A stretch of DNA of 64,000 nucleotides, from positions 1,797,096 through 1,861,095 of the forward strand of contig NZ_VFPD01000001.1 of assembly GCF_006716485.1 (NCBI RefSeq). Reading direction: 5' to 3'. Source of the stretch: Chryseobacterium aquifrigidense (GTDB lineage: Bacteria; Bacteroidota; Bacteroidia; Flavobacteriales; Weeksellaceae). The translations under genes and the position numbers were made by a program. Shown here one piece after another: positions 42,422 to 52,542 of this stretch. Under the pieces are notes generated by a model. The model did no database searches and was not told where the DNA came from. It worked only from the letters and a program-made list of their open reading frames with translations. Within the stretch, counting starts at the first letter, position 1. Each line of letters starts with the position of its first letter.

Positions 42422-42470
42422 TTGGCTGAAGCCAGCGGATTGATTGTATAAAATAAATGGGCTAAAGCCC
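42422..42470. repeat. GGGCTAAAGCCC hairpin repeat
   Basis: TTGGCTGAAGCCAG and GGGCTAAAGCCC (42459-42470) followed by TTTCTATTGAAT match the repeat seen near 34.5 kb. It lies just past the DUF4476 gene stop and may double as its terminator. Confidence 0.7.
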
Positions 42471-42484
42471 GTTTCTATTGAATA

Positions 42485-43351
42485 TTATAAGTTCGAAATA
42501 TAATCCATCAGCTCACGTTTGCTGCTTTCAAAATCAAAAGCATCATATACCAAGAAATAGCGGTCTTTATCTGCGCAATTGCGGTACATCGATTTAGCGA
42601 GTGCTAATTTCTTATTATCAAAACTGAGTGCTTTCACCAGATCTCTTATTTGTACTGAAGTAAACATCGAGGTACGCATCTGCTGATTGATCATCGCAAT
42701 TTTTCCATCGTCAAACTTCTCATTGCTCATCATCATATCAAAAAACTGGCGAAAAGAATGAGTATCCATTACATTTCCTTGAAGAGGCCAATCTCCGGAA
42801 TGATTTCCGTAAGGATTGTTCCAGATATCATTCCAGTCATTAAAGCCATATTGATTTTGCACAGGATAAGAATCCAGAAGATAGAGACCTTCGTTGGTAA
42901 AGAAATCCAATACCATTCTGTTGTTGTTCCGAAGTGTGAGTGTTGTTCTGTAGATCAGAAATCCATTATCGTATATGGAGATAGGTATTCTCCCAGATGG
43001 CAGATCAAAAAACCTGTACTTTCCGGAACCGTTTGCCATCATCTGATCGCCAACTTCCACGGTAAAAAATCCCTGTTCGGGAATTCTCAGAAAAACTTCT
43101 GCATACCCATAGTTTTTGTTCCATTGATAATTAGTTTTTTTTATTCTAATTTCATTTCCTTTTCTCTGAGGAAATGGAGTATGTCCAGATTCCGGCTGAT
43201 CGAAAGTTTTATTTCTTTCATCCGGGCTTTTAGAGGTTCTCATTTCTGTAGTGGAAGCCTCATTTTTTAATAATTCTCCTGCCTTTCCTGCTTCCTGTGC
43301 CCATGAACTGATTCCCGCCAAAAGCATCCAACTGATCAAAATCTTTTTCAT
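42485..43351 (-). CDS. DUF4476 secreted protein
   Basis: The 288-aa protein has a signal peptide (MKKILISWMLLAGISSWAQ), a middle part with beta strands (VFLRIPEQGFFTVEVGDQMM) and a C-terminal DUF4476 domain (HSFRQFFDMMMSNEKFDDGK, VQIRDLVKALSFDNKKLALA). DUF4476 proteins are common in Bacteroidota envelopes and uncharacterised. It is monocistronic. Confidence 0.88.
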   Translation of the reverse strand: MKKILISWMLLAGISSWAQEAGKAGELLKNEASTTEMRTSKSPDERNKTFDQPESGHTPFPQRKGNEIRIKKTNYQWNKNYGYAEVFLRIPEQGFFTVEVGDQMMANGSGKYRFFDLPSGRIPISIYDNGFLIYRTTLTLRNNNRMVLDFFTNEGLYLLDSYPVQNQYGFNDWNDIWNNPYGNHSGDWPLQGNVMDTHSFRQFFDMMMSNEKFDDGKIAMINQQMRTSMFTSVQIRDLVKALSFDNKKLALAKSMYRNCADKDRYFLVYDAFDFESSKRELMDYISNL

Positions 43352-43471
43352 ACATGAAATTTTGAAAAACCGTTTCCATTTTCATGCCAAAAGCACCACA
43401 AAAAAGGCTGCTTCCATAAGAAACAGCCCTTAATTTTAAATATTTAAATGATTAAATTTATTAATCAACCA

Positions 43472-44875
43472 TTACATATGAATAGGTCTTTTTGCTGTAG
43501 CATCCAATGCAGCTTCTTTAATAGCTTCTGCATAGGTTGGGTGAGCGTGGGAACTTCTTGCGATATCTTCAGCACTTGCACGGAATTCCATAGCAATTAC
43601 TCCTTCCGCAATAAGATCAGCAGCTCTTGCTCCTACGATGTGCATCCCTAAAACCTCATCCGTTTTTTCGTCTGCAATAATCTTCACAAGACCGTCGATA
43701 TCACCACTTGCACGGCTTCTACCTAAAGCTCTCATTGGAAAAGATCCTACTTTGTAAGCTACACCTTCTTCTTTCAACTGTTCTTCAGTTTTACCTACTC
43801 CTGCCACTTCCGGCCATGTATACACAACACCAGGAATCAGGTTATAGTTGATGTGAGGTTTTTGTCCAGCTAATGTTTCAGCAACGAAAACTCCTTCTTC
43901 TTCAGCTTTGTGAGCCAGCATAGCCCCTTTGATAACGTCACCGATCGCGTAGATATTAGCAACATTAGTCTGTAAGTGGTCATTTACTTTTACTCTTCCT
44001 CTTTCGTCAAGCTCTACACCTGCTTTTTCAAGGCCAAGACCGTCTGTGTAAGGTTTTCTACCTACAGAAACTAAACAGTAATCTCCTTCTACTACTACTT
44101 CTTCTCCTTTTTTATCTTTAGCCGTAATCTTTACAGTATCTCCGTTTCTTTCAACCGCAGAAACTGCAGTAGAAAGCATAAACTTCATTCCTTGTTTTTT
44201 AAGAACTTTAGTCAATTCTTTGCTTAAAGCACCATCCATTCCAGGGATGATTTTATCCATAAATTCAACAACCGTTACCTGAGCTCCTAATCTTAGGTAA
44301 ACAGAACCTAGCTCAAGACCAATAACTCCACCTCCGATTACTACCAGGTGTTTAGGGATTTCTTTAAGGTTTAAAGCTTCCGTAGAAGTAATCACTCTTT
44401 CTTTGTCTAGAGAGATGAAAGGCAATGTAGATGGTTTAGAACCTGTTGCAATGATTGTATATTTAGACTCGATGGTTTCAGAAGAACCGTCATTTTTAGT
44501 CACTTTAATCTGAGTAGCAGATTCGAAGCTTCCTACTCCTTCAAAAACAGTAATCTGATTTTTGTTCATCAGATAGCTGATTCCGTCTGTATTCTGCTTG
44601 ATCACTTCGTTTTTACGCTCGATCATTCTTGCGATATCCGCTTGCGGCTCATTGATGATAATTCCGTGACCTGCAAAATTGTGTTTTGCATTTTCGAAAT
44701 GCTCAGAGCTGTCAAGAAGCGCTTTTGACGGAATACATCCAACGTTAAGACAAGTTCCGCCTAAAGTTGAGTATTTTTCAATAATTGCTGTTTTGAAACC
44801 TAATTGTGCTGCACGGATAGCAGCAACATAACCACCGGGACCAGAACCTATTACGGTAACATCGAATTGACTCAT
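43472..44875 (-). CDS. lpdA: Dihydrolipoyl dehydrogenase
   Basis: This 467-aa flavoprotein (E3) reoxidises lipoamide in 2-oxoacid dehydrogenase and glycine cleavage complexes. It has the FAD site VIGSGPGGYVAAIRAAQLG, the redox disulfide GGTCLNVGCIPSKALL, the NAD site VVIGGGVIGLELGSVYLRLG and the C-terminal His-Glu pair HAHPTYAEAIKEA. Length is normal. A -7 box lies 44 bp upstream. No E1 or E2 gene is beside it. Confidence 0.97.
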   Translation of the reverse strand: MSQFDVTVIGSGPGGYVAAIRAAQLGFKTAIIEKYSTLGGTCLNVGCIPSKALLDSSEHFENAKHNFAGHGIIINEPQADIARMIERKNEVIKQNTDGISYLMNKNQITVFEGVGSFESATQIKVTKNDGSSETIESKYTIIATGSKPSTLPFISLDKERVITSTEALNLKEIPKHLVVIGGGVIGLELGSVYLRLGAQVTVVEFMDKIIPGMDGALSKELTKVLKKQGMKFMLSTAVSAVERNGDTVKITAKDKKGEEVVVEGDYCLVSVGRKPYTDGLGLEKAGVELDERGRVKVNDHLQTNVANIYAIGDVIKGAMLAHKAEEEGVFVAETLAGQKPHINYNLIPGVVYTWPEVAGVGKTEEQLKEEGVAYKVGSFPMRALGRSRASGDIDGLVKIIADEKTDEVLGMHIVGARAADLIAEGVIAMEFRASAEDIARSSHAHPTYAEAIKEAALDATAKRPIHM

Positions 44876-44918
44876 GTTATTCTATGAATTTGTTTATTAT
44901 TATCTATCTTAATTCTCA

Positions 44919-44926
44919 CAAATTTA
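44919..44926 (-). promoter_or_regulatory. -7 box of lpdA
   Basis: The minus strand reads TAAATTTG, a full match to the consensus, 44 bp before the lpdA start. Confidence 0.55.
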
Positions 44927-45005
44927 CATATAAATTACCAAGCACCAAAGTGAGTTTTATCAATTTTAAAAATGGTAATTATATGCTCCAGTTTAATGAA
45001 AAGTA

Positions 45006-45392
45006 TTATTTTATGAATTTTATATTTTCTTCATTACCTTCCTTCAGATAAATTGCTGTAAAGACAAGTGGTTTTTCAGCTGATGCATTATCAAAATGAA
45101 GGATTTTTACATTTTTAGGCTCATAAAAAGCATCTCCCTCATGAAGTACTACTTTTTCCTTTCCCTCTATCTGGAAAACAGCTTCACCGGAATTGATGAT
45201 TCCCAAAACGGGACAGGGATGCAGATGTTCGGGAGCTCCTTGCCCTGCAGCCATTGTTATTTCCTGAATCTCTGTAGATTTTACTTTCTGATCAAGAGCA
45301 GTTTTTAATAACTCTTTTCTGGAGATGGTTTTCTGCTGAGCAACTACAACAATAAAATTCATCATTAAAACGGTAATTATCAATGGCTTCAT
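45006..45392 (-). CDS. Secreted cupin-domain protein
   Basis: The 128-aa protein has a signal peptide (MKPLIITVLMMNFIVVVAQ) and one cupin barrel with APEHLHPCPVLGIINSGEAV (two His for metal) and HEGDAFYEPKNVKILHF (third ligand area). Such small cupins bind a metal but their substrates vary. It stands alone between lpdA and a Cys-rich hypothetical. Confidence 0.85.
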   Translation of the reverse strand: MKPLIITVLMMNFIVVVAQQKTISRKELLKTALDQKVKSTEIQEITMAAGQGAPEHLHPCPVLGIINSGEAVFQIEGKEKVVLHEGDAFYEPKNVKILHFDNASAEKPLVFTAIYLKEGNEENIKFIK

Positions 45393-45427
45393 AGATTGGT
45401 ATTTAATTGGTTATCTGGAATACCTTG

Positions 45428-45772
45428 TTATACATTCAATTTTCCTTGTCCAAATGTACCTGTGCTTTCAAAAAATGAACCTCCATACACATACCATTCC
45501 AGGCTTTCCAGATATTCTACTGCATTTTCCGGAGTGATGTGAGGACGGTCTTTTTTCGAAACAATTCCTTTATACCATCTTCCCGATTTGGAGTAATGCT
45601 CATATTCCACAAGATAATGAATCCATATTCTCTGGCACAATTTGCACTGTTGAATGGATACTTCTCCATATCTTCCGTTGGTGTGATCTATGCCCAATTC
45701 TGAACTTCTGAATTCTGTATAATGAAAGTCCGGCTTCTCACAAGCACATCCTAATTTTTGGATTTTATTCAT
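45428..45772 (-). CDS. Cys-rich hypothetical protein
   Basis: The 114-aa protein has four Cys arranged as CAC near the N-terminus and CKLC (KLGCACEKPD, IQQCKLCQRIW), suggesting a zinc site, and several aromatic residues after it. No domain name can be given. It is a single gene 35 bp from the cupin gene on the same strand. Confidence 0.68.
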   Translation of the reverse strand: MNKIQKLGCACEKPDFHYTEFRSSELGIDHTNGRYGEVSIQQCKLCQRIWIHYLVEYEHYSKSGRWYKGIVSKKDRPHITPENAVEYLESLEWYVYGGSFFESTGTFGQGKLNV

Positions 45773-45849
45773 AAATGAAAATTGGTTTTCAGATAAAATT
45801 TATAACTCCAAAAGTAAGAAATTAACAGCCTATAAAGCAAATGGAGTCA

Positions 45850-46935
45850 TCATGGTTTGATCAGGTCCAGCAGAACTTTTTCATATTTATCCAGAATAAT
45901 ATTCTTTGAGAACCTTGATTTAATAGAGTTTTTTATAGCATCTCTGTTATAGTTGCTCTGCAGTACATTTACAATCTGCTGGGCAAAATCATCATAGTTT
46001 TCAATATTGGCAATTTCACCGTTTATATTGTGCTGAATGATCTCATTGATTCCTCCGGGACAGTTATTAACTAAGGAATAAGTTCCGCATGCGCCTGCTT
46101 CCAGAAGGACGTTGGGAAAGCCTTCATACCGTGAAGAAAGCACAAATAGATCTGCATATTTCAGGTATTGGTAAGGATTTTCCTGTCTGCCATGGAAGAT
46201 CACTTTTTTTAATCCTAAGAGTTCTTTAGTTTGAAGTAAAAGATCTTTATCTTTTCCGTCTCCTAAAATGTGAAGCATGATATTTTCATTTTTCAGCCTT
46301 GAAAAAACCTTCAGCAGGTTATCAAATCCTTTTCTGGAAGATAAATTACCAATAGCCACTACATTCTTATAATTGTATTTGAAGCATTCCGGTTTTAAGG
46401 AAATGGCCATTTTATCTTCAATGAAATCAAAGTCCACAGGATTATTGATCTTGACAATTTTTTTCTTTTTAATATTAAAATTATCAACAAGATCTTTCAT
46501 CATATCATCACTCTGAGCAATGATTCTCTGATAGTTATTGTAAAAATTATAGAAAAATTTAATCTCTTTGCGGGTTACATGCTGTGTTACAACATTAGTT
46601 TCCCTCGCAATGAATTTTGTTCTTGGAAAAAGTTTTATAAACAGAGATAAATAAGCATTGACTTCACCAAAACCAGAGAATACAATATCAGGTTTTCTTC
46701 TGTAGATTTCTCCTAAAATAGGTTTTAATGAATGTCTTATTCTTTCGGTATTGATATCGATAATTTCGACATCTTTTTTCAGAAAATTCAAATATCCGCC
46801 TTGTTTACGTAACAGCAAAATCTTGGGCTCAAACCGATCCCTGGAAAGATGATTCGCTATAGTTGTAACAATCCTTTCTGCTCCCCCGGTTTCTAAGTCC
46901 GGCAGAATAAATATGACAGATATTTTTTTCATCAA
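45850..46935 (-). CDS. Glycosyltransferase family 4
   Basis: The 361-aa enzyme is a GT-B fold retaining transferase: the N-terminal DLETGGAERIVTTIANHLS acceptor loop and the C-terminal donor motif EGFPNVLLEAGACG (E-x7-E). It uses a nucleotide sugar, probably in envelope polysaccharide or glycolipid synthesis. It is the third gene of a recQ-bPH-GT run with 7 bp to the bPH gene. Sugar and acceptor unknown. Confidence 0.9.
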   Translation of the reverse strand: MMKKISVIFILPDLETGGAERIVTTIANHLSRDRFEPKILLLRKQGGYLNFLKKDVEIIDINTERIRHSLKPILGEIYRRKPDIVFSGFGEVNAYLSLFIKLFPRTKFIARETNVVTQHVTRKEIKFFYNFYNNYQRIIAQSDDMMKDLVDNFNIKKKKIVKINNPVDFDFIEDKMAISLKPECFKYNYKNVVAIGNLSSRKGFDNLLKVFSRLKNENIMLHILGDGKDKDLLLQTKELLGLKKVIFHGRQENPYQYLKYADLFVLSSRYEGFPNVLLEAGACGTYSLVNNCPGGINEIIQHNINGEIANIENYDDFAQQIVNVLQSNYNRDAIKNSIKSRFSKNIILDKYEKVLLDLIKP

Positions 46936-46942
46936 TGTAAAG

Positions 46943-47497
46943 TTAGTAAAAAGTTTTGTTAACCTTTAAGCCCATTTCGTTAAATAAAGGTATAATTTCG
47001 TTAATGTTTTCAATACTTAGAAAGGCATATTTATCTTCAGTATAATTGACTCCTCTTCTTCTAAAAAAAGAAAAACTCCCATCATCTTTACCAAAAAAAC
47101 TTTCGGGTTCTCCAAAAATGATATTCCCAAAATGATGGGTATTCATTTCAGCATTTACCTCCTTTATTTCATTCAGATTTTTATATTTTAGAACCTTCCC
47201 GCTTCCCTTTTCAACGATAGCTATCCTTTGGTTTGTAATTACATAATAGTTATTTTTCAGTTTCCAATACTTTACAATCCATCTGAAAAAAGTAACGTAT
47301 AAAGCATTACAAAAAACCCCAATCCCTATTATTGAAAAGAGCCAAAAACTGGAATTTAAGCTACTCGTAATAAAAAACACGCCAATTGCAAGGTAGAATA
47401 CAGAAAAAGCTGTTCTCAACTTTTCTGTCATATTAAAAAAGAAACTCTTCTTAGGAAGAATTTCTTTTTTAATTATTTCGTTATTGTTTAAAATCAT
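46943..47497 (-). CDS. Bacterial PH-domain membrane protein
   Basis: The 184-aa protein has two adjacent hydrophobic segments (about residues 30-75) and then a bPH domain (NNYYVITNQRIAIVEKGSGKV, NAEMNTHHFGNIIFGEPESF). This is the YdbT/bPH_2-type architecture. It begins 1 bp after the recQ stop, so it is certainly on the same transcript. Function unknown. Confidence 0.82.
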   Translation of the reverse strand: MILNNNEIIKKEILPKKSFFFNMTEKLRTAFSVFYLAIGVFFITSSLNSSFWLFSIIGIGVFCNALYVTFFRWIVKYWKLKNNYYVITNQRIAIVEKGSGKVLKYKNLNEIKEVNAEMNTHHFGNIIFGEPESFFGKDDGSFSFFRRRGVNYTEDKYAFLSIENINEIIPLFNEMGLKVNKTFY

Positions 47498-47498
47498 T

Positions 47499-49703
47499 TT
47501 AGTTAGCTACGTCACTGATAAATTTAATTCTCAACATTCTCACTTCTTCATCAGATAATTCATCCCCGAACTCATCCAGCAAGACTTTCATACTGTCGCT
47601 CTCAGATTCGTTCATGAATTCCATGAATCCGTCTACGATGTCTTCATCAAAATTGTCTTCAATATAGTAATCAATATTTAGCTTTGTTCCCTGATAGACA
47701 ATCCTTTCCATTTCTTTCAGAAGTTCATCCATAGAAAGGTTTTTAGCTCTTGCGATATCTTCAAGATCAATCTTTTTATCAGTGCTCTGGATAATGAAAA
47801 CTTTATGGCTTGATTTATTGGCCACCTGTTTCAGTACCATATCCTGAGTACGTTCGATATTGTTCTCTTCAACGTACGTTTTGATGTAGTCTGCGAATTC
47901 TTTACCGTATTTTTTAGCTTTTCCCTCCCCTACGCCGTAAATTTTGGTAATTTCATCTACCGTAATAGGATACTGAACGGTCATGTCTTCTAAACTTGGA
48001 TCCATAAACACAGTGTATGGTGGAATTCCATGTTTTTTGGCTACTTTCTTTCTCAGTTCTTTCAACAGGTTAAAAAGGTTCTGATCTAATCCTCCTCCAG
48101 CCTGTTGCTGAACCTGATCGCTCTCCGCTTTTGCCTGGGTAAGATCAAATTCTCTGTCTTCAGCAATTAAAAAAACATCTTTAGATTTACCATTCAGGAC
48201 ACTTTTTCCTTTCTCTGTAATTTTTAAAACCCCGTAGGTTTCAATATCTTTTTGTAAAAAATTCTGAACAGTCGCCTGTCTCAAAATTGTTTTCCAGTAG
48301 TTATCTTTTTCATCTTTTCCAAAACCGAAATGAGCACTTTGTTCAAGTTTATACGATTTTGTAACTGCGTTTTCTTTTCCTACAATAACGGATATCAGAT
48401 CTTTTGATTTGAATTTTTCTCCGGTATCATTAATCAGTTCCAAAGACTTTTTTAAATCAGCCGTTGCATCCTTCAATTTTGGCGGATTGGATGAGTTATC
48501 ACACATTTTTGCTCCGTTTCCGTTTACCGGATCGAAACTTTCCCCAAAATAGTATAGAATGTATTGTCTTCTGCTCATTGAGGTTTCAGCATATCCTACC
48601 ACTTCATTCAGAAGCTGTAATCCGATTTCTCTTTCTGAAACAGGTTTTTGAGCCAGAAACTTCTCCAGTTTTTCAATGTCTTTCGGATCATAGAATGCCA
48701 GACAATGGCCTTCACCCCCATCTCTTCCTGCTCTACCGGTTTCCTGGTAGTAGCTTTCCAAAGATTTCGGGAAGTCGTAATGAATAACAAAACGTACATC
48801 CGGTTTATCAATTCCCATCCCAAAGGCAATAGTGGCTACAATGACGTCTACTTCCTCCATCAGGAATTTATCCTGATTGGCGACTCTCACTTTTTGGTCA
48901 AGACCGGCGTGATAAGGAAGTGCATTGATTCCATTCACCTGCAGAAGCTGAGCAAATTCTTCAACTTTTCTACGGCTCAGGCAGTAAACAATTCCGGATT
49001 TTCCTTTATGCTGATTGATAAATTTTACAATTTCCTTATCTACATTGATTTTAGGACATACTTCATAATATAGATTAGGACGGTTGAAGCTTTCTTTAAA
49101 CACCAATGCATTGGTCATTCCTAAAGTTTTCTGGATATCATCCTGAACCTTAGGAGTTGCAGTAGCCGTTAAAGCAATCACCGGTACATTGGCGATTTTG
49201 TCAATAATCTGTTTCAGATTCCTGTATTCGGGTCTGAAATCATGCCCCCACTCTGAAATACAGTGAGCCTCGTCGATAGCAAAGAAAGAAATTTTCACTT
49301 CTTTCAAAAAATCCAGGTAATCATCTTTAATTAATGATTCAGGAGCTACATACAGAAGTTTGGTTTTGCCGCTTTTGATATCGTCAAAAACCTGCTTGGT
49401 CTGCGTTTTGTTTAATGATGAATTCAGTACGTGTGCTACTCCATCATCTGATGAAAGCCCATTCACTGCATCTACCTGATTTTTCATCAACGCTATTAAG
49501 GGCGAAACTACTATTGCTGTTCCTTCCGAAATAAGAGCCGGAAGCTGGTAACATAATGATTTTCCGCCACCTGTAGGCATTAAAACAAATATATCCTTCC
49601 CATTCAATAGGTTATCTATAATTTGTTCCTGCTGGCCCTTAAATGTAGAAAACCCAAAATACTTTTTCAATTCGCCTGATAAATTGGCTTTTTTTGCGCT
49701 CAT
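47499..49703 (-). CDS. recQ: RecQ DNA helicase, zinc cysteines lost
   Basis: RecQ unwinds DNA at forks and repair intermediates. The 734-aa protein has Walker [16 protein letters not shown] (Lys48), [20 protein letters not shown] (144-147), helicase motifs through [13 protein letters not shown], a winged-helix region and a C-terminal HRDC domain. The zinc-binding part, normally four Cys, reads [20 protein letters not shown] with only one Cys, as in other Bacteroidota RecQ by my recollection. It leads an operon with bPH and GT4 genes, divergent from kdsD. Confidence 0.94.
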   Translation of the reverse strand: MSAKKANLSGELKKYFGFSTFKGQQEQIIDNLLNGKDIFVLMPTGGGKSLCYQLPALISEGTAIVVSPLIALMKNQVDAVNGLSSDDGVAHVLNSSLNKTQTKQVFDDIKSGKTKLLYVAPESLIKDDYLDFLKEVKISFFAIDEAHCISEWGHDFRPEYRNLKQIIDKIANVPVIALTATATPKVQDDIQKTLGMTNALVFKESFNRPNLYYEVCPKINVDKEIVKFINQHKGKSGIVYCLSRRKVEEFAQLLQVNGINALPYHAGLDQKVRVANQDKFLMEEVDVIVATIAFGMGIDKPDVRFVIHYDFPKSLESYYQETGRAGRDGGEGHCLAFYDPKDIEKLEKFLAQKPVSEREIGLQLLNEVVGYAETSMSRRQYILYYFGESFDPVNGNGAKMCDNSSNPPKLKDATADLKKSLELINDTGEKFKSKDLISVIVGKENAVTKSYKLEQSAHFGFGKDEKDNYWKTILRQATVQNFLQKDIETYGVLKITEKGKSVLNGKSKDVFLIAEDREFDLTQAKAESDQVQQQAGGGLDQNLFNLLKELRKKVAKKHGIPPYTVFMDPSLEDMTVQYPITVDEITKIYGVGEGKAKKYGKEFADYIKTYVEENNIERTQDMVLKQVANKSSHKVFIIQSTDKKIDLEDIARAKNLSMDELLKEMERIVYQGTKLNIDYYIEDNFDEDIVDGFMEFMNESESDSMKVLLDEFGDELSDEEVRMLRIKFISDVAN

Positions 49704-49861
49704 CTAATTTTCTATTGCTAAATTTGCATCACACCCAAAGTTATAAAAATTCTGCTTAAAATAAAAGCGAACGAATTTATAAAAAATAAAATTTATATTA
49801 AATATTCTTTTTAAAATATAACGTTTTTTAGGAACTTTTTTGTATACCTTATCTTCATAAA

Positions 49862-50821
49862 ATGGATAGAACCAACATTATATCAATTGCCAAAAGCACT
49901 TTAGAAATAGAAATTTCTGAACTGGAAAAATTAAAAAACAGAATTGATGACCAATTTGCACAGGCCGTAGAGATTATTCACTCAGCAAAAGGGAAACTCA
50001 TTGTAGTAGGAATCGGAAAATCTGCCCATGTGGGGAACAAAATTGTTGCTACGTTAAATTCTACAGGTACGCCTTCTCAGTTTTTACATGCGTCGGAAGC
50101 TATTCATGGTGATCTTGGAGTTATTCAAAAGCAGGATGTTGTTTTATGCATCTCAAATTCCGGAAATTCTCCCGAAATTGCCAACCTGGTTTCATATTTA
50201 AAAGATTATTCTTCTGCTTTAATTGGTATGACCGGAAATAAAACCAGTAAACTGGCTGAGTTTTCAGAAGTGATTTTGGATACCCACGTGGACGTTGAAG
50301 CCTGCCCGAATAAATTGGCACCTACAAGTTCTACAACGATACAAATGGCGTTGGGAGATGCTTTAGCTGTTGCTTTAATGGAGCTTAATGATTTCAAAGC
50401 CAATGATTTTGCCAAATTTCACCCCGGAGGAAGTTTAGGAAAAAATCTGACGTCTAAAGTAGAGCAGTTTTTATCTTCACAAAAGCCTCAGGTTACAGAA
50501 GATTCTTCCATAAGAGATGTGATTATTTCCATCAGTGCCTCAAGCCATGGAATTACAGTGGTAACGAACGACGACCAGATTATTGGTGTTATCACAGATG
50601 GAGATTTAAGAAGAATGCTGATGAAAGGAGAAGATATCAGTAAGGTTTTGGCTAAAGATATTATGTCTGCCCGTCCCAGAACCATTGAAAAGGACGCGCT
50701 GGCTAAAGAAGCCATGAAAGTTCTGAAAGAAAATAATATCGGTCAGCTGGTAGTAACGGAAAAAGGAAAGTATTTCGGGATTATTGATCTGCATAAACTG
50801 TTAGACGAAGGGATTAACTAG
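49862..50821 (+). CDS. kdsD: Arabinose-5-phosphate isomerase
   Basis: KdsD makes arabinose-5-phosphate for KDO synthesis in lipopolysaccharide. The 319-aa protein has an N-terminal SIS domain (KLIVVGIGKSAHVGNKIVAT and CISNSGNSPEIANLV) and two C-terminal CBS domains (VIISISASSHGITVV, DIMSARPRTIEKDALA). The recQ-kdsD-tatC neighbourhood is conserved in flavobacteria. It is divergent from recQ across 158 bp and followed by a hypothetical and tatC. Confidence 0.94.
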   Translation: MDRTNIISIAKSTLEIEISELEKLKNRIDDQFAQAVEIIHSAKGKLIVVGIGKSAHVGNKIVATLNSTGTPSQFLHASEAIHGDLGVIQKQDVVLCISNSGNSPEIANLVSYLKDYSSALIGMTGNKTSKLAEFSEVILDTHVDVEACPNKLAPTSSTTIQMALGDALAVALMELNDFKANDFAKFHPGGSLGKNLTSKVEQFLSSQKPQVTEDSSIRDVIISISASSHGITVVTNDDQIIGVITDGDLRRMLMKGEDISKVLAKDIMSARPRTIEKDALAKEAMKVLKENNIGQLVVTEKGKYFGIIDLHKLLDEGIN

Positions 50822-50890
50822 TGTTCAAATAAAAGAGGTCAGGCATTATACCTTCGGATCAGCATTTTAATCAAATATTTTTAAGGTATT

Positions 50891-51418
50891 ATGATGATTA
50901 TTCTTTATTTATTGATTCTATTCCCAATATTTTTGAAAAAATATCTTGACTATCAGGATTCACAAAGAAATAAAGTACATTATCTTCCGTTGGAACCTGA
51001 TCCTAGCCCTGACTATTCCCACCATGACAGAAATCTGCACCATGATCAAAAAAGTCAGGACTATTTTGATCTTGTCGTCCGATGCCTGATTTTCTGTACT
51101 TTTGATGATAAAAAATACGATTCTGTGGCAGACTGTCTGTCTCTGACAGATATCGGATATGATTTACGCATATTTTCGTACAGCGAAGAAATAGAATCTT
51201 TATTCAGAAATAAGTTCATCAGCGAATCGCTGAGACAGAAAATAGCAGATTTTAAAAAGGTTACTGATGAAGTGGATGAAGAAGAATGGTATTTCGAATC
51301 ATTAGATCTCAGACATGATGAAAGATGGAAAAAAATTAATGTAGCAGCAGAAGATCTTTTAACAGAAATGAATATTAAAGAGAGGGATTTTGATTTTGCT
51401 TTATATGTACCTCGATAA
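50891..51418 (+). CDS. Hypothetical membrane-anchored acidic protein
   Basis: The 175-aa protein starts with one hydrophobic helix (MIILYLLILFPIFLKKYL), followed by a His/Asp-rich linker (SHHDRNLHHDQ) and an acidic helical domain (KVTDEVDEEEWYFESLDL). No family is recognised. It lies 69 bp after kdsD and 67 bp before tatC, so it may be co-transcribed. Confidence 0.7.
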   Translation: MMIILYLLILFPIFLKKYLDYQDSQRNKVHYLPLEPDPSPDYSHHDRNLHHDQKSQDYFDLVVRCLIFCTFDDKKYDSVADCLSLTDIGYDLRIFSYSEEIESLFRNKFISESLRQKIADFKKVTDEVDEEEWYFESLDLRHDERWKKINVAAEDLLTEMNIKERDFDFALYVPR

Positions 51419-51457
51419 TTTTAGAATCCAACATCGGTCATTTAACTAAATATTTCA

Positions 51458-51465
51458 TAAATTTG
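51458..51465 (+). promoter_or_regulatory. -7 box upstream of tatC
   Basis: TAAATTTG matches the -7 consensus, 20 bp before the GTG chosen as the tatC start. It would give tatC its own promoter inside the preceding gap. Confidence 0.5.
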
Positions 51466-51485
51466 CGCTTTAAAAATTGTATTCT

Positions 51486-52313
51486 GTGAGTGATGGTAAA
51501 GACATGTCCTTCCTTGGACATATAGGAGAATTAAGAGGGCATCTGATCCGTTCGATTATTGCTATCATAATTGCGGCATTTGTGGTTGGTTTTAATATCA
51601 ACTGGATTATGGACCATATCTTTTTTGGGCCTACCAGAAATGATTTCCCGACTTTCAGAGTTGTTAATCATTTTTCAAGAATGATTTTGGGAGAAGACAG
51701 TATTCATCTTCCAAAGGACTTCCCTGTTCGTGTACAGAGATTATATCAGCAGTTCAATGTAATGATGGCTGTTTCAATTTTTGGAGGAATGGTGGCTGCA
51801 TTTCCGTATATCGTATGGGAACTGTGGCGTTTTATAGGCCCTGCTTTACATCCGAGAGAAAGAAAAAATTCTATTTATATTATTAATGCGGTATGGATTC
51901 TTTTCATGACCGGAGTATTATGTGGTTATTTCCTGATTCTTCCGTTCGCCGTTAATTTCGGGGTTATTTTTAAAATCTCAGATATTATCGTTCCGCTGTA
52001 TGATTTAAGTGATTATACCACTTTATTCTTACAGGTAGTTTTGGGTATGGGTGTTATTTTTCTTTTCCCGATTTTGATCTACTTCCTTACCACCATCGGA
52101 ATTCTTACCCCTACATTTATGAAGACTTACCGTCGTCATGCGATCGTTTTGATTATGGTAGTGGCTGCAATTATTACTCCGGCAGATGTTTTAAGTATGC
52201 TGATGGCTGCATTCCCGCTCCTTATCTTATACGAATTCAGTATTATGATGTGTACATTCACTTATAAAAAAGTACAGAAAAGCAACGGAAATCTTCCGGC
52301 AGTACAGAAATAA
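51486..52313 (+). CDS. tatC: Twin-arginine translocase subunit TatC
   Basis: TatC recognises twin-arginine signals and exports folded proteins. The protein has six hydrophobic segments and the family signatures MSFLGHIGELRGHLIRS and FPYIVWELWRFIGPAL. The frame is open from TTG at 51477; GTG at 51486 (275 aa) gives the usual short lead SDGKD before MSFLGHI, while ATG at 51504 would remove it. A strong terminator follows. tatA is not in the window. Confidence 0.93.
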   Translation: MSDGKDMSFLGHIGELRGHLIRSIIAIIIAAFVVGFNINWIMDHIFFGPTRNDFPTFRVVNHFSRMILGEDSIHLPKDFPVRVQRLYQQFNVMMAVSIFGGMVAAFPYIVWELWRFIGPALHPRERKNSIYIINAVWILFMTGVLCGYFLILPFAVNFGVIFKISDIIVPLYDLSDYTTLFLQVVLGMGVIFLFPILIYFLTTIGILTPTFMKTYRRHAIVLIMVVAAIITPADVLSMLMAAFPLLILYEFSIMMCTFTYKKVQKSNGNLPAVQK

Positions 52314-52340
52314 ACAGTATTTTTTACTAATAAAAGCTTA

Positions 52341-52375
52341 AGCGCTACCATTTGATTGAACGGTAGCGCTTTTTT
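52341..52375 (+). terminator. Terminator of tatC
   Basis: AGCGCTACC (52341-52349) pairs with GGTAGCGCT (52362-52370), followed by T residues, 27 bp past the stop. Confidence 0.92.
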
Positions 52376-52542
52376 TATTTAAAAAAATTAACCTTAATTA
52401 TATTTATTCTTAATATAATTAAAAACAACGATAAAATTAAACTAAAATTATAAAGTTTGGAGCAATTAGTAACGTATCACCAACTAAAGATTTAAAAAAA
52501 TGAACTATCTTTAAAAACTTTAATAAAAATCAATCAAGAAAT

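Noticed and set aside
45850..50821. Polysaccharide biosynthesis cluster around the glycosyltransferase and kdsD
   Set aside because: Only one glycosyltransferase is present, and kdsD belongs to the conserved recQ-kdsD-tatC neighbourhood; no sugar-nucleotide, flippase or polymerase genes are near.
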